Assembly (NCBI GenBank): GCA_034423015.1
Contig: DAOUJG010000069.1
Span: forward strand, 1 to 64,000
Direction of reading: 5' to 3'
DNA length: 64,000 bases
DNA from: JAGWBJ01 sp034423015
GTDB taxonomy: Bacteria; Chloroflexota; Dehalococcoidia; Lucifugimonadales; JAGWBF01
A program made the position numbers and the translations under genes. The notes under the pieces are model-generated. The model was not told the origin of the DNA, ran no database searches, and was given only the letters and a program-made list of their open reading frames with translations. This document shows, piece after piece, positions 58,108 through 64,000 of the stretch (position 1 is the first letter of the stretch; the number at the start of each line of letters is the position of its first letter).

Positions 58108-59097
58108 CTAGGCCGTCAGCATGGGCTTGATGCACCGGCGGAAGGCGTCGATCTCCCGCATGGGGAACCAGTAACCGCCGGCGATGGTGTGGCTGGGGAA
58201 GAGGAAGACGTGGTCCAGGCCCGCCTCATCCACCGCCCGCTCCAGGCGGCGGGCGCAGTGCTCCGGGCTGCCGTAGAGGCCCCAGGCGTCGCAGATGCGG
58301 TCCGCCGTCTCCACCGACATCTCGTCGGGGTCCACGTCCTTGGGGAGGTCTATTCCCGAGTGGCGCAGCCAGTGCAGGTTGGACGCCGGCTCGGTGATCC
58401 ACGGCTTGTCCGGCCCCAGCCAGGTGCGGGGCCACCGCCTCGCCGAGCCGTCGCCGCCGTCCACCGACATGGGCGCGATGAAGATGACGGGAAAGTCCTT
58501 CAGGTCGCGGCCGGCCCTGTCTGCCCCCACCTGCAGGAGCCTGCGGGCCTCGGCGACGGCGTTGGGGTGGAGGCCGACCAGTACCATGGCGCCGTCCCCC
58601 ACCTCCCCCGCCAGCTCCATCATGCGGGGCCCCGAGGCCAGGACGTAGACGGGCGTCGGCTCCAGGGCCACCCGGCGCATGCGGGAGTGGGTGTAGCCGA
58701 AGGGCAGGGTCTCCCCGGCCAGCAGGCGTTTGATGGTGAGGACGGCCTCCCGCATTTCCGCGACGCGGGCCATGCGGTGGCCGATGTTGCCCACCGACAG
58801 AAAGCCGGGGGCCAGGGTGAGATGGGACCGGCCGGGGGCGACCTCCCCTAGAGTGGCGGCCAGGGCGGCCAGCACCATGGGGTGCCTGGTCACCGGGTTG
58901 GAGGTGGCCGGGTACAGCCTGATCCGGGAGGTGCGCTCGGCGGCCAGCGCCAGGGTGACGAACACGTCCCGGGCGCTGTGCTGGTGGTCGTGGACGCCCA
59001 CCCCGTGCAGGCCCGCCTCCTCGCACTCGGCGATGAAGTCCGCGGTGTCCTGGACGGGCATGCCCACGGGGATCCTGATGTCCACTTTCAGCTTCAA
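58108..59097 (-). CDS. LLM-class flavin-dependent oxidoreductase, 329 residues
   Basis: Landmarks are KLKVDIRIPVGMPVQDTADF, 'AGLHGVGVHDHQHSARDVFV' near residue 30, LYPATSNPVTRHPMVLAALA near residue 65 and APGFLSVGNIGHRMARVAEM near residue 95. The TRHP and GFLSVGNIG segments resemble methylenetetrahydromethanopterin-reductase-like members. TTG 59097 follows GGAGG by five bases; the frame reaches upstream without similarity. It is very similar to the gene at 59783 along its full length. It is the first gene after promoter 59123 and followed by the F420-type gene. Confidence 0.9.
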   Translation of the reverse strand: MKLKVDIRIPVGMPVQDTADFIAECEEAGLHGVGVHDHQHSARDVFVTLALAAERTSRIRLYPATSNPVTRHPMVLAALAATLGEVAPGRSHLTLAPGFLSVGNIGHRMARVAEMREAVLTIKRLLAGETLPFGYTHSRMRRVALEPTPVYVLASGPRMMELAGEVGDGAMVLVGLHPNAVAEARRLLQVGADRAGRDLKDFPVIFIAPMSVDGGDGSARRWPRTWLGPDKPWITEPASNLHWLRHSGIDLPKDVDPDEMSVETADRICDAWGLYGSPEHCARRLERAVDEAGLDHVFLFPSHTIAGGYWFPMREIDAFRRCIKPMLTA

Positions 59098-59122
59098 CGT
59101 GGCCTCCGTGCGCCCTTTGGGG

Positions 59123-59151
59123 AGTGTACTGGGGCGCCGGAAGGGTGTCAA
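59123..59151 (-). promoter_or_regulatory. Predicted promoter of the 58108 LLM operon
   Basis: TTGACA (59146-59151) and TACACT (59123-59128) have a 17-base spacer on the minus strand. The expected leader to TTG 59097 is about 20 bases and contains GGAGG. Confidence 0.7.
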
Positions 59152-59178
59152 CAAGGCACGGTCGTCCCAATCCCCCAC

Positions 59179-59493
59179 CTAGCCGAGGCTGGGAGTGGGA
59201 TAGCCCCGGGACCAGGGGATGAGGGTGTGGAGGAGGGTATCGACGTTGGGCTCGGCGCCCCGGCTGAGACACCTCTCCAGGTATTTGTGGACCGCCATGA
59301 AGGTGGGGAGCCGGAAGCCGGCGGAGACCACACGGTCGATGAAGGTGCGATCGTTGGGCGGGGCGAGGCGGTCGACCAAGGCGGCGTGGTACCGGACACA
59401 GTACTCGTAGGCCAAGCGGTATAAGCGCAGGAGGGCGAGAGGGAGGGCCATCTTCCTGCGGAGTGCGTTGACGCGTGCTCTGAGCGCATTCAT
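59179..59493 (-). CDS. Hypothetical basic/helical protein, 104 residues
   Basis: This gene opens MNALRARVNALRRKMALPLA, followed by LLRLYRLAYEYCVRYHAALV, and ends LLHTLIPWSRGYPTPSLG. It appears all alpha-helical, basic at the N-terminus, with no membrane spans. ATG 59493 is nine bases after AGGAG; a longer frame starts at 59574 and runs through AT-rich, repeat-like DNA. I recognise no domain. It sits between an LLM promoter region and a GC-rich repeat of the type that frames the DUF559 gene. Confidence 0.55.
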   Translation of the reverse strand: MNALRARVNALRRKMALPLALLRLYRLAYEYCVRYHAALVDRLAPPNDRTFIDRVVSAGFRLPTFMAVHKYLERCLSRGAEPNVDTLLHTLIPWSRGYPTPSLG

Positions 59494-59590
59494 ATCAGTG
59501 TTCTCCTGGATGAGTTTATCGGGCGGGAGGACGGAGTTACCGGAATTTTCAGTTTCCCTCTCATTTCCTCTCATTTTCTCCCATTAGCCC

Positions 59591-59626
59591 TCACCCCTGC
59601 CCTCTCCCTCAGGGAGAGGGAGAATG
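59591..59626. repeat. Further copy of the CCCTCACCCC-GCCCTCTCCC repeat
   Basis: CCCTCACCCCTGCCCTCTCC, followed by CTCAGGGAGAGG, belongs to the same family as the copies at 5603-5690 and 6050-6172. It stands alone in the 59494-59782 gap. That gap otherwise shows only an AT-richer patch (CCTCTCATTTCCTCTCATTT) and no gene. Confidence 0.7.
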
Positions 59627-59782
59627 GATAGGTATTATGGTAGGGCGAGGTTGGGGGGTTGGGAAGGAGCGAGTGTCACCGGGTGACGATGTGGAGGGCA
59701 AAAATGTTTGCCGCCGGTCGGCGGGGCATTGTGGATCGGGGAGGGGGACGGCGTAATGGCGGACGCGGGTTCCGGCCCGCGC

Positions 59783-60778
59783 CTACAGACCCAGCCTGGG
59801 CCTGATGGCCCTGCTGAAGGCCTCCACCTCGCGCACGGGCATGTCGTATCCGCCCCTGACGGTGTGGGAGGGGAAGAGGAACACATGCTCCACGCCCGCC
59901 TCCTCCACGGCCCGCTCCAGGCGTGCGGCGCACTGCTCCTCGGTGCCGAACAGGCCGAAGGCGTCGCATATCCTGGAAGCCATGTCGTCGGATACCTGCT
60001 CCGGCCGTACGTCGTCGGGGATGTCGATGCCCGCGTGGCGGAGCCAGTGGAAGTTGGACTTGCTGGGGTAGGCGAGCCATGGTCTGTCGGGCGAGAGCCA
60101 GCCCTGGGGCCAGCGCCGGGCCGAGCCATCGCCCTCGTCCACGGCCATGGGCGTTATGAACACGATGGGGAAGTCCGTCAGGTCGCGGCCCGACCGTGCG
60201 GCGCCGGCTTTCAGCAGCCGCCTGGCCTCGGCCGCCGCCCGGGGGTCGAGGCCGGCCATCAGCAGCACGCCGTCGGCCACCTCGCCCGCAAGCTCCACCA
60301 TCCTGGGACCGGCCGCGGTCATGTACACCGGGGTCGGGGGGCGGCTGACGTTTCCCAGCCTGGTGCGGGTGTTGCCGAAGGGGAGGGTCTCTCCCGCCAG
60401 CAGGCCCCTGACCGTGGACACCGCCTCGCGCATCTCCTGCACCCGGGCCCGCGGGCGTCCGATGTTCCCCACGGACAGGAAGCCGGGGGCGATGGTCGAG
60501 ACCACCCGCCCGGGGGCGATCTCCTCCAGGCTGTGGGCCAGGGAGGCGAGCACCATGGGGTGCCTGGTTACCGGGTTGGAGGTCGCCGGGTAGAGGGTCA
60601 GCGTCGTCGTCCGCTCGGCGGCCAGGGCCAGGGTGACGTATACGTCCCTGCCGCTGTGCTGGTGGTCGTGGACGCCGACGCCGTGGAACCCGGCCTTCTC
60701 GCAGCCGGCGATGAAGTCGGCCGTCTCCGGGATCGGGAGCCCCACGGGGACCCTGATGTCGACCTTCAACCGGGGCAA
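59783..60778 (-). CDS. LLM-class flavin-dependent oxidoreductase, 331 residues
   Basis: This paralogue of the 58108 gene reads LKVDIRVPVGLPIPETADFI, HDHQHSGRDVYVTLALAAER, LYPATSNPVTRHPMVLASLA and APGFLSVGNIGRPRARVQEM. Both end in a FLFPSHT-x-GGY segment. TTG 60778 follows GGAGG by about six bases. The intergenic distance and separate promoter show an independent unit. The upstream leader (about 180 bases) contains a 17-base tandem repeat array, which is unusual. Confidence 0.9.
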   Translation of the reverse strand: MPRLKVDIRVPVGLPIPETADFIAGCEKAGFHGVGVHDHQHSGRDVYVTLALAAERTTTLTLYPATSNPVTRHPMVLASLAHSLEEIAPGRVVSTIAPGFLSVGNIGRPRARVQEMREAVSTVRGLLAGETLPFGNTRTRLGNVSRPPTPVYMTAAGPRMVELAGEVADGVLLMAGLDPRAAAEARRLLKAGAARSGRDLTDFPIVFITPMAVDEGDGSARRWPQGWLSPDRPWLAYPSKSNFHWLRHAGIDIPDDVRPEQVSDDMASRICDAFGLFGTEEQCAARLERAVEEAGVEHVFLFPSHTVRGGYDMPVREVEAFSRAIRPRLGL

Positions 60779-60791
60779 TTCCAGCCTCCTT

Positions 60792-60936
60792 CAATCGGTG
60801 CGAACGGGCAATCGGTGCGAACGGGCAATCGGTGCGAACGGGCAACCGGTGCGAACGGGCAACCGGTGCGAACGGGCAACCGGTACGAACGGGCAACCGG
60901 TGCGAACCGGGCAACCGGGGCGAGCCAGGCAACCGG
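60792..60936. repeat. 17-base tandem repeat array (about eight units)
   Basis: The unit CAAYCGGTGCGAACGGG is repeated from 60792. Six exact-length copies (differences T/C at position 4 and one G/A) are followed by two 18-base variants and a partial unit ending near 60936. It lies inside the predicted 5' leader of the LLM gene ending at 60778, immediately before its Shine-Dalgarno. Confidence 0.92.
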
Positions 60937-60965
60937 CCCGGCGGCCCGGCCTCGCCACATGCCGG

Positions 60966-60995
60966 AGTCTAATGACGGCGCCCGCCGGGTGTCAA
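60966..60995 (-). promoter_or_regulatory. Predicted promoter of the 59783 LLM gene, upstream of the repeat array
   Basis: TTGACA (60990-60995) and TAGACT (60966-60971) have an 18-base spacer on the minus strand. Transcription would begin near 60958, so the repeat array would be transcribed as leader. Confidence 0.5.
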
Positions 60996-61074
60996 CCGCC
61001 GGGCGCGGTCTCGGCGGCGTGGGTTTGTGTTATGCTTCTCCAATACCGGGCCCCGACGCCGGGCCGCCTCTGCT

Positions 61075-64000
61075 ATGTTGAGCTGGATCAGGGTACTCCT
61101 GTGGATTGTCCCCGGCCGGATGCGGTCCAACTGGGCGCTGCCGGCGATCACGTCTTTTGGGATACTGGCTGCGGTGACCCTCATGGCCATGGCGCCCATC
61201 TACTCCCGGGCGCTGGCCGAGGGGGGCCTGCGGCACTCCATCGCCTCGGTCCCCTCCACGGCGCTCAACGCCCACGTTACCGTCCGGAACCGGCCCCTCG
61301 GGCCCCAGGACTACCAAGGCCTGAGGGCGACGGTCTCGGAGATCAACGAGCGCCGCCTGGGGAACATCACCAGGGACGTCCAGCGTTGGGGCAAAGCGCC
61401 TCCCTATCCCGCGTACGGGAGGCCGCCGGGGCCGGGGGTCGGGGCCATTCCCGGCAATCCCAAGGTGCAGCTCTTCTTCCTGACCGAGTTCCGGGAGCAC
61501 TCCAGCCTCGTCGAAGGCAGCTGGGCCCGCCGGGAGCCGGTCCTGGACACCGGGGGTGTGACCCTGGACGTGGTGATGGGCAACGGCCTGGCCAGGAGCA
61601 TGGGGCTGAGGCTGGGAACCGAGGTCTTCCTCCCGCCCTTCCCAACGGACTTCTCCGAGGTTATCACCCTGCGGCTCGTGGGCTTCGCGGACCCCGTGGA
61701 CTCGCGGGACGAATACTGGATGGGCGCGTCGGCCAGCTACTTCAACCTGGACCGGCGGGGAGACGACGTCATCATCCCCCTGTACGTGGACGAAGAGCAC
61801 TTCTTCCAGGGCCTGGGGGCCCGCTACCCGTCGCTGGTGGGAGACTACGGCTGGTTCCTCTTCCTGGAGACCGACCTGGTAACCGGCGCGACCGTGGACG
61901 AGACCCAGGTGGCCCTGGACGGCCTGGAAACGGACGTCGGCAAACGCTTTCCCCAGTCGCTGGTGTTCAGCGGGCTGGCCAACACCCTGGAGGACTACAA
62001 ACGGGACCTGGCGATGGCGAGGGCTTCCCTGTTCCTCTTCCTGTTCCTGATCGTCGCCGTGATGCTGTACTTCCTGGCGTTGGTGATGGGCCTGCTGACC
62101 CGCAGCCGCAGCGACGAGGCGGGCCTGTTCAGGAGCCGGGGGGCCAGCATGCCCCAGATGACCGGGCTCCTGGCCCTGGGGGAGGGGGTCATCGTCCTGC
62201 TGTCGGTTGTCATCGGGCCCTTCGTGGCGCTGGCCATCGTCAAGTACCTTCTGGCGGACACGATCAAGCCCCTGGGCGGCGCCACGTCCCTGCCCATAGG
62301 CCTGTCCGCCGACATGTTCGTCATGGGCGCCATCGGGGGTGTGTTGAGCCTGGCGGTCTTGCTGGCCTCGGGCCTTGCCCTTTCGCGGATGGGCATGGTG
62401 GAGTCGTTGACCAGCCGCGCCCGTCCTCCCTCGGCGCCACTGCTGCAGCGGTACCACGTGGACCTTGCGGTGCTGGTCGGGGTGGGGCTCATCTGGTGGC
62501 AGCTCCAGACCCGCGGGGGGTTCATCGAGCGGGACATCCTGGGCAGGTCGCTGAGCATGGACCCCAGCATGCTCATCGGGCCGGTGCTGGCCCTGCTGGC
62601 CGTGGCCCTGCTGATGTTCCGGGTCCTGCCCCTGGTGTTGAGGCTCATCGGCTGGGCGGCGGGCCGTCTCTCGTCGGCCGGGGTGGCCTTCGGCCTGGTA
62701 CGGGCGGCCCGGGACCCGTTGCCCCACAGCTCCCTGGCGGTGATCCTGATGATGGGCACGGCGTTGGGGGTGTTCGGAGCGGCCTTCCAGCCCTCCCTCT
62801 CCCGGAGCGAGGAGCACCAGGCGCTGTTCGACCTCGGGGCTGACGTGGCCATCCAGGGGCCCACCCTCTCCCCGAGCCAGACGAACCAGCTCGCGGCCAT
62901 CGACGGCGTTGTGGCGGTGGGACCCTTCGGGCAGCAACCGGTGGGCCTGGTGGACCGGCCCCCCGTGGGCGGAGGCACCCTCTTCACCGTCGACCCCGAG
63001 ACCGTGGGGCTGACGGCCTGGTTCAGGGAAGACTTCTCGGAGCTGGGAATCACCGACCTGGTCCGGCCGCTGCGAAGCGTGCCCGGGGGCGTGCAGCGAA
63101 TACCCCTCCCCGAGGACACCGAGGGCATAGGGCTCTGGGTGAACTCGGAGGGCCTTGCCGCCGAGGCCTTTCCCCGCTCCCTGAACATCTGGGTCAAGGT
63201 GTCCGACGAGGCGGGGCTGTACTACAACGTGCTCCTGGGCCCCCTGTCCGCTCCGGTGCGGGGGGCGAGCCCGACGCCCCGGGGATGGACCTACCTGGAG
63301 GAGTCGCTCAGGCCCTCGATACCCGCCAGGGCCCGGCCTCCCTTCAGCGCCGTCTCCGTATTCGTCAGCGGGGCCTCCATGACCAACATACCCGCCGGAA
63401 GCATCAGCATCGACGACCTGACCGCCAGGGGGGCCTTCCAAGGCAACGACGCCATCGTGGTGGAGACCTTCGACACCCCGGGGACGTGGGCGGCCCTCCC
63501 CAACGGCAGGCTCAGCCCCCACACCGCCATCCTCTCCCCGTCGGCATCCCGGACCGACGGCGGCCTGGGCCTCCGGTTCGGCTGGAAGGACGCGCTGCCC
63601 AACATCAACATGGGCGTTTTCATCCCCCCCGGACCCTTTCCCCTGCCCGCCATCGGGGACGCGGCCTTCGTGGAGGGCGAGGAGCTGATGGTGCGGTCAT
63701 CTCAGCAGATGGTCCCCCTCAGGATCAGCGGGACCATCGAGATGTTCCCCACGGTTACCAGGACCCTGAGACCCTTCCTGCTGGTGTCCCTGGACGACTA
63801 CCGGGAGTACCTGGGGCGCGTGGGACACGGCATCTTCCTCGAGCCCCAGACCCACTGGCTGGCCCTGGACCCGGCGGCGGACCGTGACCGGACCATGGGG
63901 GAGGTAAGGGAGGTGCTGCCCCCGTTCTCCTGGGTGGGCGACAGCGCCGTCGTAGGGAGGATCGCCCGGCAGAACCCCCTGGCCGGAGGGGGCTGGAACG
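61075..64000 (+). CDS. Large FtsX-family ABC-type permease/adhesion-like membrane protein (3' end beyond window)
   Basis: The frame is open from ATG 61075 to the window end (at least 975 residues) without a stop. A first span is at about residues 24-44, followed by an about 265-residue extracytoplasmic domain. A group of spans at about 317-345, 365-395, 415-440, 462-480, 500-530 and 555-575 follows. The FtsX signature RSRSDEAGLFRSRGASMPQM precedes the second. A second large extracytoplasmic domain runs from about 580 to the end. This two-domain layout matches MacB/LolC-like transporters with duplicated halves (a second membrane block should follow). The ATPase partner would be downstream or elsewhere. 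Only weak promoter signals (TATGCT near 61031) precede it. Confidence 0.85.
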   Translation, partial: MLSWIRVLLWIVPGRMRSNWALPAITSFGILAAVTLMAMAPIYSRALAEGGLRHSIASVPSTALNAHVTVRNRPLGPQDYQGLRATVSEINERRLGNITRDVQRWGKAPPYPAYGRPPGPGVGAIPGNPKVQLFFLTEFREHSSLVEGSWARREPVLDTGGVTLDVVMGNGLARSMGLRLGTEVFLPPFPTDFSEVITLRLVGFADPVDSRDEYWMGASASYFNLDRRGDDVIIPLYVDEEHFFQGLGARYPSLVGDYGWFLFLETDLVTGATVDETQVALDGLETDVGKRFPQSLVFSGLANTLEDYKRDLAMARASLFLFLFLIVAVMLYFLALVMGLLTRSRSDEAGLFRSRGASMPQMTGLLALGEGVIVLLSVVIGPFVALAIVKYLLADTIKPLGGATSLPIGLSADMFVMGAIGGVLSLAVLLASGLALSRMGMVESLTSRARPPSAPLLQRYHVDLAVLVGVGLIWWQLQTRGGFIERDILGRSLSMDPSMLIGPVLALLAVALLMFRVLPLVLRLIGWAAGRLSSAGVAFGLVRAARDPLPHSSLAVILMMGTALGVFGAAFQPSLSRSEEHQALFDLGADVAIQGPTLSPSQTNQLAAIDGVVAVGPFGQQPVGLVDRPPVGGGTLFTVDPETVGLTAWFREDFSELGITDLVRPLRSVPGGVQRIPLPEDTEGIGLWVNSEGLAAEAFPRSLNIWVKVSDEAGLYYNVLLGPLSAPVRGASPTPRGWTYLEESLRPSIPARARPPFSAVSVFVSGASMTNIPAGSISIDDLTARGAFQGNDAIVVETFDTPGTWAALPNGRLSPHTAILSPSASRTDGGLGLRFGWKDALPNINMGVFIPPGPFPLPAIGDAAFVEGEELMVRSSQQMVPLRISGTIEMFPTVTRTLRPFLLVSLDDYREYLGRVGHGIFLEPQTHWLALDPAADRDRTMGEVREVLPPFSWVGDSAVVGRIARQNPLAGGGWN

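Noticed and set aside
60792..60936. CRISPR array
   Set aside because: The units are 17 bases, directly abutting with no spacers, and no cas genes are present.
60633..62843. 736-residue plus-strand frame starting inside the LLM gene and crossing the repeat array
   Set aside because: It reads the 17-base repeat and then the wrong frame of the permease gene; the correct frame begins at 61075.
61030..63522. 830-residue minus-strand frame opposite the FtsX-type gene
   Set aside because: Composition (His, Gln, Gly, Arg rich) is that of an antisense shadow; the plus-strand frame shows membrane spans and an FtsX signature.

Overview
This window comes from a high-GC bacterium. The gene content points to Chloroflexota, most likely a Dehalococcoidia or SAR202-like lineage. 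The clues are lipoproteins with Thr/Pro/Ala-rich linkers after the lipobox, five luciferase-like flavin monooxygenases, a CoA transferase, MaoC-type hydratases, several metal-dependent amidohydrolases, and frequent TTG/GTG starts. The assignment is an inference from composition and gene families, not from a marker gene. The window holds about 57 protein genes, four tRNAs and several repeat families. There is no rRNA, CRISPR array, prophage or insertion sequence.

Layout. 1-3957 (minus): a complete branched-chain-type (Liv) ABC importer, with its binding protein cut by the window edge. 4130-6300: a hydantoinase-like amidohydrolase, then a DUF559 gene framed by inverted repeats, then tRNA-Pro. 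6449-10546 (plus): split MaoC hydratases, a DUF4242-like protein, a TPP enzyme and an S49 protease. 10550-12394: mazG, a DUF1461 membrane protein and an FmdB zinc ribbon. 12516-16660 (minus): two tandem 605-residue solute-binding lipoproteins plus the 3' scar of a third, each with its own terminator. 16860-18461 (minus): two arylmalonate-decarboxylase-like proteins. 18721-23066 (plus): an LLM oxidoreductase, an MFS exporter, a GrdB-like protein interrupted by an in-frame UGA, and a kinase-like protein. 23063-29373: quinone oxidoreductase, a tiny ORF, a glycosyltransferase, then purH, purM and purF. 29437-35630 (minus): a CMD-family protein, an operon of dihydropyrimidinase, nitrilase, trpS and an inositol-phosphatase-like gene, and a two-subunit TPP decarboxylase. 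35730-41947: a heterodimeric ABC exporter and a large lipoprotein. 42166-44291 (plus): cysteine synthase, surE and three tRNAs (Ala, Arg, Trp). 44502-51756 (plus): cupin, hydrolase, LLM oxidoreductase, FAD halogenase-like protein, CoA transferase and a second MFS exporter. 51793-60778 (minus): three ACMSD-type amidohydrolases with a cupin, an aldo/keto reductase, a HigBA toxin-antitoxin pair, a SnoaL-like protein and three LLM oxidoreductases. 61075-end (plus): a very large FtsX-type permease that runs off the window.

The outstanding observation is at 21776. A UGA codon lies in frame inside a protein of the glycine/betaine-reductase selenoprotein-B (GrdB) type. It forms a U-P-V-C motif at the position where relatives carry Cys or Sec, and a hairpin compatible with a bacterial SECIS element starts eight bases later. 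Read through, the two ORF halves give one 270-residue protein, so this is a candidate selenoprotein that ordinary gene calling would split in two.

Overall the genes describe a heterotroph that imports small organic molecules (Liv and peptide-type binding proteins), processes them with flavin monooxygenases, amidohydrolases, hydratases and CoA transferases, and carries housekeeping purine synthesis, tRNA charging and nucleotide-repair genes. Sigma70-like promoters (TTGAC- with about 17 bp to the -10 box) are easy to see. Several place the start codon almost on the transcription start, suggesting leaderless mRNAs.
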